From Streptomyces sp. TN58 (lineage in GTDB: Bacteria > Actinomycetota > Actinomycetes > Streptomycetales > Streptomycetaceae): DNA of 64,000 bases. Location of the stretch: the NCBI RefSeq assembly GCF_001941845.1, contig NZ_CP018870.1, positions 5,990,001 to 6,054,000 of the forward strand, given 5' to 3'. Of the stretch, positions 1 through 9,241 are shown piece after piece (position 1 is the stretch's first letter; each line of letters starts with the position of its first letter). The notes under the pieces were generated by a model that saw only the letters and a list, made by a program, of their open reading frames with translations, made no database searches and had not been told where the DNA came from. The position numbers and the translations under genes are program-made.

Positions 1-1463
<1,463 letters not shown>

Positions 1464-1604
1464 AACTGTCACTCCTTCAGCGGCGGTGCCTGGCGGCCGC
1501 GGGGAAGGCTCGCGCGGGACGGCACGCAGTGCCGTCGGGTGTGGAGAGCTCCGAAATACGGTCGCGGGCGCCGTCTGTGGGTTCAGGGCGCTTCTGACCA
1601 GTGG

Positions 1605-1633
1605 ATAGTAATTTCCTCATGGTGGAAGTTCAA
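1605..1633 (-). promoter_or_regulatory. aceB promoter with embedded AllR-like operator
   Basis: On the minus strand a TTGAAC -35 box (1633-1628) and a TACTAT -10 box (1610-1605) are separated by exactly 17 bp. The spacer is almost entirely an imperfect palindrome, which reads ATTTCCTCATGGTGGAAGT on the plus strand. The same pattern (TTTC/TTCC, 5-7 bp, GTGGAA) recurs in front of allR and allB. Its position between -35 and -10 fits repression by an IclR-family protein. A second partial match (TTCCACTTTCC) lies at about 1670-1680. Confidence 0.6.
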
Positions 1634-1714
1634 TGGTTTGTTGATGTCGAGATTCTCTGAGTCGACAGATTCCACTTTCCGGTGGCCCTCAGTGCCACTA
1701 CCGTCACACGGTGC

Positions 1715-2326
1715 TCAGAGCAGTCGGGCCAGGTCGGGCGGCGTGTCGATGTCATAGGCCTCCGCGACGTCCGAGCACTCCACCAGCACGAGCTCTCCGG
1801 CGTGGCGCTCCAGGTGCACCCGGGCGCCCTTGTCACCCGTCGCCGTCGCCGCGATGTCCGCCCAGCGCTCCGCCCCGAACAGCACCGGATGCCCGCGCTC
1901 CCCGCCGTACGCCGCCGCCACCAGGCTGGCGGGGGAGCGGTAGGCCTTCCGGACCCGGGCCGCCGCCGCCGGGCCGATGCCCGGCTGGTCGACGAGGGAG
2001 ACCAGGGCCCCGCCGACGCCCGTACCGGCCAGGGAGGCGAGGCCGGCGCGCAGCGAGGAGCCCATCCCCTCCGCCCAGTCCGGGTTGTCCACGACCACGC
2101 AGCCGCTCAGGTCGGCACGCTCGCGGACCTCGGCCGCCGCAGCCCCCAGGACCACGTGCACCGGGCCGCAGCCCGCCTCCCGCAGCACCCGCACGGCGTT
2201 CTCCACCAGGGGCCGGCCGCGGTAGGGAAGCAGCGCCTTGGGGCGGCCGCCGAGCCGTCGGCCGCCGCCGGCGGCCAGGAGGAGCCCCGCGATCACGGGC
2301 GAATCGGAGTGGGTGTTGGCTGACAT
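1715..2326 (-). CDS. MobA/MocA-like NTP transferase
   Basis: A 203-residue nucleotidyltransferase of the MobA-like NTP_transf_3 type. It starts with the nucleotide-binding loop LLLAAGGGRRLGGRPKALLP (about residues 15-34) and has a later metal-binding Asp in SLVDQPG. Relatives such as MocA transfer CMP or GMP onto molybdopterin to mature molybdenum enzymes, for example xanthine dehydrogenase of purine breakdown. That role would suit the nearby allantoin genes but is inference. The ATG has only a weak ribosome site. The first 34 bp overlap the end of the small gene upstream, which suggests the two are cotranscribed and translationally coupled. It could also be a sugar or polyol nucleotidyltransferase. 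Confidence 0.82.
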   Translation of the reverse strand: MSANTHSDSPVIAGLLLAAGGGRRLGGRPKALLPYRGRPLVENAVRVLREAGCGPVHVVLGAAAAEVRERADLSGCVVVDNPDWAEGMGSSLRAGLASLAGTGVGGALVSLVDQPGIGPAAAARVRKAYRSPASLVAAAYGGERGHPVLFGAERWADIAATATGDKGARVHLERHAGELVLVECSDVAEAYDIDTPPDLARLL

Positions 2327-2475
2327 GCCACCGATTCTCGCCCCTGCCCGCGCTCCGGGGGCCGCCGCGCCAGGACCCGCCGTACGAAGGCCGTCGCGGC
2401 CCCGATCCGCAGCGGCCGCGCGATCCCGTTCTCGGCGGCGGCCAGCAGGGCACGTTCGTCACGGTCGGTCAGCAT
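2293..2475 (-). CDS. Small conserved-looking hypothetical protein (60 aa)
   Basis: An ATG at 2475 follows a textbook AAGGAG ribosome site with suitable spacing and opens a 60-residue frame beginning MLTDRDERALLAAAENGIAR, rich in Arg and Ala. The C-terminal tail runs antiparallel to no other gene but overlaps the start of the MobA-like gene by 34 bp in another frame. The helical, charged N-terminal half looks like real protein; the proline-rich tail may be a by-product of the overlap. I do not recognise the family. Its strong ribosome site makes it the likely first gene of a two-gene leftward unit, divergent from the MocR gene. Confidence 0.5.
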   Translation of the reverse strand: MLTDRDERALLAAAENGIARPLRIGAATAFVRRVLARRPPERGQGRESVACQPTPTPIRP

Positions 2476-2499
2476 CTCGGCGTCTCCTTGCCGATCGGG

Positions 2500-2550
2500 G
2501 GCCAATACCGCGAGTCTGGTCCCCGATTGGCCTGGCCGTCAGAGCCAATC
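2500..2550. promoter_or_regulatory. Repeated GCCAAT sites, probable MocR operator
   Basis: Three copies of the same half-site lie between the divergent genes: GGCCAAT at 2500-2506, ATTGGCC (inverted) at 2526-2532 and GCCAAT at 2544-2549. The first and third form a direct repeat with a 43-bp period (about four helical turns). The second and third form a perfect 7+7 inverted repeat, GATTGGC-N12-GCCAATC. MocR-type regulators (PdxR, GabR, TauR) are known to bind spaced direct repeats next to their own genes. The assignment is inference. Confidence 0.5.
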
Positions 2551-2563
2551 AGGGGAGGTTGGC

Positions 2564-4051
2564 ATGGCAAACGGGCGAGTGGTCCGGACAGTGGACAGAA
2601 CCATCGGCAGCCGCCAACTCGCGGCGCTGCTCCCCGCCGGCGTACGGGCCCGCCCCGGCTACCGGGCGCTCGCCGACGCCGTCCGCACGCTGATCCTCGA
2701 CGGCCGCATCGCCCTGCACGTCCGCCTGCCCGCCGAACGCGAACTCGCCGAAGCCGTCGGCGCCAGCCGGGCCACCGTCACCGGCGCGTACGACCTGCTG
2801 CGCGAGAGCGGCTACGCCCGCAGCCGGCGCGGCTCCGGCACCTGGACCGAGCTCCCCGAAGGCCACCGCCCCGTCGGCGCCCACGCCCTCCTCGGCGCCG
2901 GCGGCCACCACGCCGGCGGCGAGCCCGGCATCGACCTGGCCATCGCCGCCATGAGCGCCCCCGACGGCGCCCTCGCCGACGCCCTCACCTGGGCCGCGCC
3001 ACGGCTGCCCGAAGCCGCCCGCACGCCCGGCTACCACCCCTTCGGCCTGCCCGACCTGCGCACCGCCGTCGCCGACCGCTTCACCCGGCGCGGCCTGCCC
3101 ACCCGCCCCGAGCAGATCCTCGTCACCTCCGGCGCCCAGCAGGCCTTCACCCTGGTCGTCAGCCTGCTCTGCCGCCCGGGGGACCGGGTCGTCACCGAGA
3201 ACCCCACCTACGCCAGCGCCCTGGACGCCCTGCGCCACGCCGGCCTGCGCACCGGGTCGATCGCCGTCTCCGACACCGGCTGGGACATGGAGATCGCCGA
3301 GTCCACGCTGCGCCAGACCGTGCCCAGGCTGGCGTACGTCATCCCCGACTTCCACAACCCGACGGGCGCCCTCATGCCCGAGGAGGAGCGGCTGCGGCTG
3401 CTCGCCGCGACCCGCCGCACCGGCACCTGGCTGGTCGTCGACGAGACCATCGCCGACATGGCCCTGGACGTCCCCGCCGCCGCGCCCCTGGCGTCCCTGG
3501 CCCCGCGCGGCGGCGCGGACCACGTGGTGACCATCGGCTCGCTCAGCAAGACCCACTGGGGCGGCCTGCGCGTCGGCTGGGTCCGGGCCACCGCCAAGAT
3601 GATCACGGAGCTGACGGCCGTACGGGTCAGCGCCGACATGACCGGCTCCGTCCTCGACCAGCTCGTCGCGCTCCCGCTGCTCGCCGCCATGGACCGCACC
3701 CTGCCCGCACGGCTCGCCGAACTCCGCGACCGCCGCGCGGCCCTGGTGGACTCCCTCCGGCGGCACACCCCTGAATGGTCCTGGCGGATGCCCCCGGGCG
3801 GCCTCTCGCTCTGGGTGGACCTCGGCGAACCGGTCAGCTCCGCCCTGGCCGAACGAGCCGCGGCCGCCGGAGTGCACCTCGGCCGCGGCGCCCGCTTCGG
3901 CGTGGACCCGGGCACCTTCGAACACCGCCTCCGCATCCCGTACACCCTCCCCGCCGACCTCCTGGAGGAGGGCGTACGCCGCCTCGCGGCCGCCCTCCAC
4001 GACGGCGCCCCCCTGCCCCCGTCGGTGGACCGGCCGTACTGGGTGGCTTAG
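2564..4051 (+). CDS. MocR-family regulator (GntR HTH plus aminotransferase fold)
   Basis: A 495-residue chimeric regulator. Residues about 30-100 form a winged GntR helix-turn-helix, including LPAERELAEAVGASRATVTG. After a linker, residues about 125-490 have the class I aminotransferase fold that binds pyridoxal phosphate. The PLP lysine is K329 in SLSKTHWGG, and the cofactor Asn-Pro motif is visible in DFHNPTGALM. The family usually senses an amino compound or PLP through this domain and controls a neighbouring gene. No typical partner (pdxST, gabT, or a YczE membrane protein) is next to it here, so its target may be itself and the leftward small gene plus nucleotidyltransferase. The ATG is preceded by AGGGGAGG. 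The TAG stop shares its TA with the edge of the inverted-repeat element that follows. Confidence 0.93.
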   Translation: MANGRVVRTVDRTIGSRQLAALLPAGVRARPGYRALADAVRTLILDGRIALHVRLPAERELAEAVGASRATVTGAYDLLRESGYARSRRGSGTWTELPEGHRPVGAHALLGAGGHHAGGEPGIDLAIAAMSAPDGALADALTWAAPRLPEAARTPGYHPFGLPDLRTAVADRFTRRGLPTRPEQILVTSGAQQAFTLVVSLLCRPGDRVVTENPTYASALDALRHAGLRTGSIAVSDTGWDMEIAESTLRQTVPRLAYVIPDFHNPTGALMPEEERLRLLAATRRTGTWLVVDETIADMALDVPAAAPLASLAPRGGADHVVTIGSLSKTHWGGLRVGWVRATAKMITELTAVRVSADMTGSVLDQLVALPLLAAMDRTLPARLAELRDRRAALVDSLRRHTPEWSWRMPPGGLSLWVDLGEPVSSALAERAAAAGVHLGRGARFGVDPGTFEHRLRIPYTLPADLLEEGVRRLAAALHDGAPLPPSVDRPYWVA

Positions 4052-4170
4052 GGCCTGCATCGAGTTGCCCCGCGGCGTCGCGACGCCCGGCACGCACCGT
4101 CGGCTCGTGCGCCGAGGGCACGCACCGAACGCCGCTCCTTGCTCCACGGGGCAACTCGATACAGACCCTA
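4049..4170. repeat. 122-bp MITE-like element with 24-bp terminal inverted repeats
   Basis: The two ends, 4049-4072 and 4147-4170, are inverted copies that match at 22 of 24 positions. Their shared 14-bp core is ATCGAGTTGCCCCG, and the ends read TAGGG and CCCTA, so the terminal TA could be a target-site duplication. The 74-bp middle holds two copies of GGCACGCACC but no reading frame. It sits exactly between two convergent genes and would fold into a long hairpin, so it may also act as a bidirectional terminator. The layout fits a small non-autonomous transposable element (IS630/Tc1-like TA specificity is a guess). No second copy was noticed in this window. Confidence 0.6.
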
Positions 4171-4224
4171 GGCCGGGCAACACGCCCCGGCGGGTGTCCC
4201 CCGCGCCCCCGGACACCGCCCCCG

Positions 4225-5952
4225 TCAGCCGACGCCCAGGGCGACCAGGCAGGTGTCGTCGTCGTGCTCGTCCGACGCGTACGCGTCCAGGATGCGGTCG
4301 AGGGTGTCCTGCGGGCCGAGTCCGTCGCACCGCGCCAGCACCTTGCCCAGGGTCTCGACACCGTCGGCGATGTCCTCGCCCCGCCGCTCCACCATGCCGT
4401 CGGTGTAGAGCAGCAGGAGGTCACCCGGCCGCAGGGCCGTGGTCGCGGTCTCGTAGGCGTGCCCCGGCAGCAGCCCGAACAGCGGACCGCGGTGCTCCGT
4501 GCCCAGCACCGAAGCCGCGCCGTCCCGCAGCAGCAGGGGCGCCGGGTGGCCCGCGCACGCCCAGCGGAACCGGCGCCGTGCGTCGATGTGCCCGATGATC
4601 CCGGTCGCTGTCTCGGCGGACGGATCGGCGCACAACAGCTCGTTGAGCCAGGTGGTCAGCTGGCCCGCGTGAGTCCCCGGGGCGTGCGCGAGACCCGCGA
4701 GCGCGTGCCGCTGCTGCGCCATCCGGGCCACCGCGCCCAGGCCGTGGCCGCAGGCGTCGCCGATGGCCAGCAGGACCCGGCCGTCCGGCAGCAGGCGGCA
4801 CTTGTACCAGTCCCCGCCCACGGCGGCGGCCTCCTCCGCCGGGACGTAGGCGGCCGCGACCGACAGACCCGCCTCGGCCAGTTCGGCGGAGACCGTCGGC
4901 AGCAGCGCCTCCCGCAGGGAGGATGCGACCCGTCGTTCAGCGGCCGCCTCCTCCCGCAGCCGGTCGGACTGCCGGCGCGTTGCGGCGAGCCGCTGGCGGC
5001 TGCGGACCTGCGACGTCAGATCACGGGCGATGACGTGCACCGACCAGGGCAGCCCGTCGGTCGCGATCACCGGATGCCCCACGAGGTGCAGGGTGCGGAC
5101 CTCGCCGAGCACGCTGAAGCGGATCTCGGTCCCCGACGGCTCCTCCCCGTCCACCAGCGCCACCAGGAACTTCGCGAAGCGCGGTACATCTTCCGGCAGG
5201 ACCGTGTCGCACAGCTCCGCGAGCGCCAGGGGACGCGCCGGATCCGTGCGGAAGATCGACGACAGCCCCTCCGACCAGACCACCTCCCCGGACAGCAGGT
5301 CCCACGTGCCCCAGCCCATGGACGCGATGTACTGGGCGTCGAGCGAAAGCAGCTCCCCGCGGCTGTGCGCCGCCCTCCACGTCGCCAGCACCTCGCCGCC
5401 GCAGGAGGAGGCGTCGTAGAGCAGCTTCGTGCGGTGCAGGCCGTCGCTGCGCTGCTCCGTGTAGTCGAGGGCGTACGCCTTCAGGGCGCGTCCGGTGTCC
5501 AGGACGGAATCCAGGGCCCCGACGAGCCCGCCGACCGCCGCGCCGGGCTGCACCTCGCGCAGCCGTCGGCCGACCTGGCCGTTCGGGGCCTCCAGCCACT
5601 CCGCCGCGCGCACGTGGTTGCCCGCCTTGACCGTGAAGTCGACCGTCACGCCGGCCTCGTCGCGCACCGGAGTGAACAGCGCGGCCGACAGTGGAATGGC
5701 GGGCAGGGCCGCGCAGACGCACGCCCACGGGTCGTGCTCCCCGCCCGCGTCGCGGCAGCCGTGCCCCGGTCCTGCGGAACCGCAGGAGCAGGGCTCCGCG
5801 CCCGCGTCCCGCGCGAGCACGCCGGCAGCGGGTACGGGCCCCTCGTCGAGCCGCACCCCGGCGCCGTGCCGGGCGGCTTCCCGCAGGGCCCGCACCTCGC
5901 GGGCAAGGTGCTGTTTCAGCGTCTCGGGGTCCCGGGGGACCAGCGGGCTCAT
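4225..5952 (-). CDS. PAS-containing PP2C/SpoIIE-type phosphatase (RsbU-like)
   Basis: A 575-residue cytoplasmic regulator. The N-terminal about 190 residues are unassigned and contain a cysteine cluster (C55, C57, C66, C78, C80). Residues about 205-330 look like a PAS domain (MGWGTWDLLSG ... ARDLTSQ). A short coiled coil (about 330-360) leads into a SpoIIE/PP2C domain with the metal motifs VGGDWYKCRLL, GDACGHG and YTDGMVERR, ending in DDDTCLVAL. Such phosphatases dephosphorylate anti-anti-sigma factors to release a sigma factor. Streptomyces carries dozens, and no partner lies beside this one. The ATG follows a GGAGGGAGAGG ribosome site. It converges on the MocR gene across the inverted-repeat element. 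What the sensor region detects is unknown. Confidence 0.9.
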   Translation of the reverse strand: MSPLVPRDPETLKQHLAREVRALREAARHGAGVRLDEGPVPAAGVLARDAGAEPCSCGSAGPGHGCRDAGGEHDPWACVCAALPAIPLSAALFTPVRDEAGVTVDFTVKAGNHVRAAEWLEAPNGQVGRRLREVQPGAAVGGLVGALDSVLDTGRALKAYALDYTEQRSDGLHRTKLLYDASSCGGEVLATWRAAHSRGELLSLDAQYIASMGWGTWDLLSGEVVWSEGLSSIFRTDPARPLALAELCDTVLPEDVPRFAKFLVALVDGEEPSGTEIRFSVLGEVRTLHLVGHPVIATDGLPWSVHVIARDLTSQVRSRQRLAATRRQSDRLREEAAAERRVASSLREALLPTVSAELAEAGLSVAAAYVPAEEAAAVGGDWYKCRLLPDGRVLLAIGDACGHGLGAVARMAQQRHALAGLAHAPGTHAGQLTTWLNELLCADPSAETATGIIGHIDARRRFRWACAGHPAPLLLRDGAASVLGTEHRGPLFGLLPGHAYETATTALRPGDLLLLYTDGMVERRGEDIADGVETLGKVLARCDGLGPQDTLDRILDAYASDEHDDDTCLVALGVG

Positions 5953-6049
5953 GCGCCTCTCCCTCCGTCCGGCGGTGCGTGCTGCGTGGGGCGCCTGCCC
6001 ACCTGCCCACCGTCCACGCCCGCCCGGGCGCCCCGGCGACCGCCGCGCC

Positions 6050-6679
6050 CTACGGCGTGCGGATCAGGCGGCGGGTGGCGGCCGCCGCCACCGCCGCCGT
6101 GCGGGACTCGACGCCCAGCTTCGCGTAGACGTGCACCAGATGGGACTTCACCGTCGCCTGGCTGAGGAAGAGGCGCTTGGAGATCTGCTGGTTCGACAGG
6201 CCGTCCGCCACCAGCTGCAGCACCTCCAGCTCCCGCTTCGTCAGCGCCTCCGCCGGCGTCCGCATCCGGTCCATCAGCCGCAGCGCCACCGCCGGGGCCA
6301 GCGCCGACCGGCCCGCCGCGGCCGTCCGTACGGCGGCCGCCAGCTCCTCCGGCGGGGCGTCCTTCAGCAGGTAGCCCGACGCGCCCGCCTCCACCGCGGC
6401 AAGGATGTCCGCGTCCGTGTCGTAGGTGGTCAGCACCAGCACCCGCGGGGCGCCGGAGCGGGCCGTGATCAGTGCCGTGGCCTCCGAGCCGTGCATGCCG
6501 GGCCCGAATTGCAGGTCCATCAGCACCACGTCCACCTGTTCGCGGGCGGCCAGCTCCACCGCCCGCTCGGCGGTCGCCGCCTCGGCCACCACCGTGAAGT
6601 CCGCCTCGGTGTCCAGCACCGCGCGCAGGCCCGCCCGGACCACGGGGTGGTCGTCGGCGAGCAGGAGACGGACGGTCAC
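6050..6679 (-). CDS. NarL/FixJ-family response regulator
   Basis: A 209-residue DNA-binding response regulator. The receiver domain (about 3-120) has the acidic pair ADD, the phosphorylation Asp D55 in VLMDLQFG and the conserved Lys in YLLKDAP. The LuxR-type helix-turn-helix (about 145-200) reads LTKRELEVLQLVADGLSNQQ. It starts with GTG inside the end of the kinase gene: the GTGA overlap means the two are translated together. It is the cognate partner of that kinase, and the pair faces away from the ABC transporter operon it probably regulates. Confidence 0.95.
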   Translation of the reverse strand: MTVRLLLADDHPVVRAGLRAVLDTEADFTVVAEAATAERAVELAAREQVDVVLMDLQFGPGMHGSEATALITARSGAPRVLVLTTYDTDADILAAVEAGASGYLLKDAPPEELAAAVRTAAAGRSALAPAVALRLMDRMRTPAEALTKRELEVLQLVADGLSNQQISKRLFLSQATVKSHLVHVYAKLGVESRTAAVAAAATRRLIRTP

Positions 6680-7992
6680 AGGGCCTCCACGGTGTGCGTG
6701 TGCTCCAGGCGTTCCAGCGGCAGCGGAAGGGTCACGGCCACGGCGGTGCCCTGGCCCGGGTCGGACTCCACGGTGAACAGCCCGCCCAGCGTCTCCGCGC
6801 GCGAGCGCATCGCGGGCAGCCCGAAGCCCCCGTCGGCGGACCCCCGCCCGGAACCGGCGCCCGGGTCCCGGCCGGGGCCCGGCACCGCCGACGACGGGTC
6901 GAAGCCGTCGCCGTCGTCGACGACGTCCAGCGTCACCGAGGCGTCCATGAAGGTCAGCGTGATCTCGGCGCGCCCGGCCCGGGCGTGCCGCACCACGTTG
7001 GCCAGCGCCGACTGGGCGATCCGCAGCAGCGCCACCTCGTACGGGGTGGGCAGCTCCCGCGGCCGGCCGCTCAGCGAGAACCGCACCCGCGGCCCCGGCA
7101 CCCCCGCACACAGCCGCTCCAGCGCCGCCGCGAGCGAACCGTGCTCCAGGTCCGGCGGCGTGAGGGCCCGTACGAACCGGCGCGCCTCGGCGAGGTTGTC
7201 CTGCGCGGCCTGCCGGGCCCGCGCGATGTGCGGCAGCGCCGGGGCTCCCTCCGGCAGCGCCCGCTCGGCTGCCCGCAGCAGCAGCTGGATGGAGGACAGC
7301 CCCTGCGCGAGCGTGTCGTGGATCTCCCGGGCCAGACGCTCCCGCTCGGCCAGGATCCCGGCGCCGCGTTCGGCGGCGGCCAGCTCGGCCCGCGTCGTGA
7401 TCAGCTCCTCGATCAGCTGTCGGCGGCGTTCGCTCTCCCGGTACAGCGCCTGGTAGCCCAGGACGGTCGCCACCGCCACGGCTCCGCCGAGCAGCGGCCC
7501 CAGGAACGCCCCCGGGGTGGCCGCGGCGCTGTGCGCGAGGAAGCCGCCGATGGCGGCGCACGCGGTCACCGCGACGGCCGCCACGCCCCAGCGCAGCCGC
7601 AGCAGGTGCAGTTCCAGGAAGTACAGCGGGAAGGCGATCCACAGCCCGTCGGGGGAGACCGCCAGCAGTCCCGCCCAGGCGGCGCCGAGCCCGGTCAGCC
7701 ACACCGCGCCCGCCCGCTGGGAGCGGTGCACGGCCGGGGCCCGTACACCGGCCGCGTACACGGCGGCGAGCAGCGCGCAGGCGGCGACCACCGAGGCGGC
7801 CCGGGGCGCGGCGTCGGCGACGGCCCGGCCGGCGGCCAGTGCGAGCAGCCCGAGCAGCAGGGCGTGCAGGCACAGCCTCAGCACCCTCGACACGGGCGTC
7901 AGGGACCGGGCGGCGGCGGGCGCGGCCGGGGGCGCGCAGGCGAGGGGCGGGCCAGGGGCGGCGGGGGGAGCGGGGGGAGCGGCGGCAGTCAT
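6676..7992 (-). CDS. Membrane sensor histidine kinase, HisKA_3 type
   Basis: A 438-residue NarX/LiaS-like kinase. A proline/alanine-rich start (1-30) precedes about five membrane segments (roughly 35-185) with almost no external loop, so it probably senses within the membrane. A linker helix leads to HisKA_3, where H225 in REIHDTLAQG is the phosphoacceptor. The ATPase domain shows an N box (ALANVVRHA), DDGDGFD and GFGLPAMRSRAE. A Gly/Pro insert (about 375-395) separates the DxGxGF loop from the G2 box. It overlaps the response regulator by 4 bp and is divergent from an ABC transporter, the usual context for cell-envelope or antibiotic-stress sensing kinases. The inducer is unknown. Confidence 0.94.
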   Translation of the reverse strand: MTAAAPPAPPAAPGPPLACAPPAAPAAARSLTPVSRVLRLCLHALLLGLLALAAGRAVADAAPRAASVVAACALLAAVYAAGVRAPAVHRSQRAGAVWLTGLGAAWAGLLAVSPDGLWIAFPLYFLELHLLRLRWGVAAVAVTACAAIGGFLAHSAAATPGAFLGPLLGGAVAVATVLGYQALYRESERRRQLIEELITTRAELAAAERGAGILAERERLAREIHDTLAQGLSSIQLLLRAAERALPEGAPALPHIARARQAAQDNLAEARRFVRALTPPDLEHGSLAAALERLCAGVPGPRVRFSLSGRPRELPTPYEVALLRIAQSALANVVRHARAGRAEITLTFMDASVTLDVVDDGDGFDPSSAVPGPGRDPGAGSGRGSADGGFGLPAMRSRAETLGGLFTVESDPGQGTAVAVTLPLPLERLEHTHTVEAL

Positions 7993-8125
7993 GTCCCGAC
8001 CAGCGTAGAGCGGTCCGGGCGGGCCCCGGTCAACCGAAAGTTCGATGTCCGGGTACGCCCTTCGATCCGCAGGCCGCTACCGGAGCGCGATGCCGTGCCC
8101 CCGCCGTGCGGACCAGGGTGGGGCC

Positions 8126-9241
8126 ATGTTCGTCGCATGGAGAGATCTACGGTCCGCCAAGGGCCGCTTCGCCCTGACGGGGTCGGTCGTGCTGCTGGTC
8201 ACGCTGATGGTCGGGCTGCTGTCCGGCCTCACCGCGGGCCTGGCCCGGGAGAACATCTCGGCCCTCACCGGCCTGCCCGTCTCGCATCTGGCCTTCGCCG
8301 CGCCCGCCGGGGACCGGAAGGTGTCCTTCACCGCCTCGCAGGTGCCCGAGTCCGCCTGGCTGGCCTGGCGGGCCCGGCCCGGGGTGCGGTCGGCGGAGCC
8401 CCTGGGGATCCGCACCGTCGACGCCGTTTCGGGTGAGCGCACCGCCCCCGTCTCGGCCTTCGGTGTCGACCCGGCCGGCGGCCTGGCGCCGCGGGGCGCG
8501 GGCCTCGCGCCGGGGCGGGTGGTGCTCACGCAGAAGGCGGCCAGGGAGCTGGGCGGGCTCACCGCCGGCGCCACGCTCAGGATCGGCCCGCTGGAACTGA
8601 CCGTGTCCGCCGTCGCCGGGACCGCCGCCCACAGCCACACCCCGGTGGTCTGGATGGCCCTGGACGACTGGCAGCGCGTCGGCGGCCCGGGCACGTCCGC
8701 CTCCACCGGCCCGTCCGCCTCCGCCGCCGGCGGTACCGTGGCCACGGTCGTCGCCGTGTCCGGCAGCGGCATGGACCTCGCCGCCGCCGACCGGGCCGCG
8801 TCCACCAGGGCGCTGACCGTAGACGAGTCCCTGGGCGCCGTCGGCTCCTACCAGGCCGAGAACGGCTCGCTGCAGCTCATGCGCGGCTTCCTCTTCGCCA
8901 TCTCCGCCCTGGTCACAGGGGCCTTCTTCACGGTGTGGACCATCCAGCGCAGCGGCGACATCGCCGTCCTGAAGGCTCTGGGCGCCTCCACCCCGTACCT
9001 CCTGCGGGACGCCCTCGGCCAGGCCGTGGTACTGCTCGCCGCCGGCACCGGGCTGGGCACGGCACTCGCCGCCGGCTTCGGCGCGCTGATCAGCGGCGGG
9101 GACGTGCCCTTCGTCCTCGACGCCGCCACGGTGCTCGTCCCCGCCGCGATCATGATCGCGCTCGGTGTGCTGGGCGCGGCCCTGTCCATCCGGCGGATCA
9201 CCGCCGTCGACCCGCTGACCGCCCTCGGGAGCGCCCGATGA
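8126..9241 (+). CDS. ABC transporter permease (FtsX/MacB type)
   Basis: A 371-residue permease with the MacB/FtsX plan: one membrane segment near the N-terminus (about 18-40), a long extracytoplasmic domain (about 41-255), then three segments (about 268-295, 315-340, 345-365). ALGASTPYLL after the second segment is the typical cytoplasmic coupling region. A Ser/Thr/Gly-rich stretch (about 190-210) lies in the external domain. Members export peptides, lipids or drugs, or transduce mechanical energy rather than transport. The ATG chosen has only a G-rich ribosome site, but it begins exactly at the family start MFVAWRDLRSAKGRF. It overlaps the ATPase gene by ATGA. Confidence 0.9.
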   Translation: MFVAWRDLRSAKGRFALTGSVVLLVTLMVGLLSGLTAGLARENISALTGLPVSHLAFAAPAGDRKVSFTASQVPESAWLAWRARPGVRSAEPLGIRTVDAVSGERTAPVSAFGVDPAGGLAPRGAGLAPGRVVLTQKAARELGGLTAGATLRIGPLELTVSAVAGTAAHSHTPVVWMALDDWQRVGGPGTSASTGPSASAAGGTVATVVAVSGSGMDLAAADRAASTRALTVDESLGAVGSYQAENGSLQLMRGFLFAISALVTGAFFTVWTIQRSGDIAVLKALGASTPYLLRDALGQAVVLLAAGTGLGTALAAGFGALISGGDVPFVLDAATVLVPAAIMIALGVLGAALSIRRITAVDPLTALGSAR

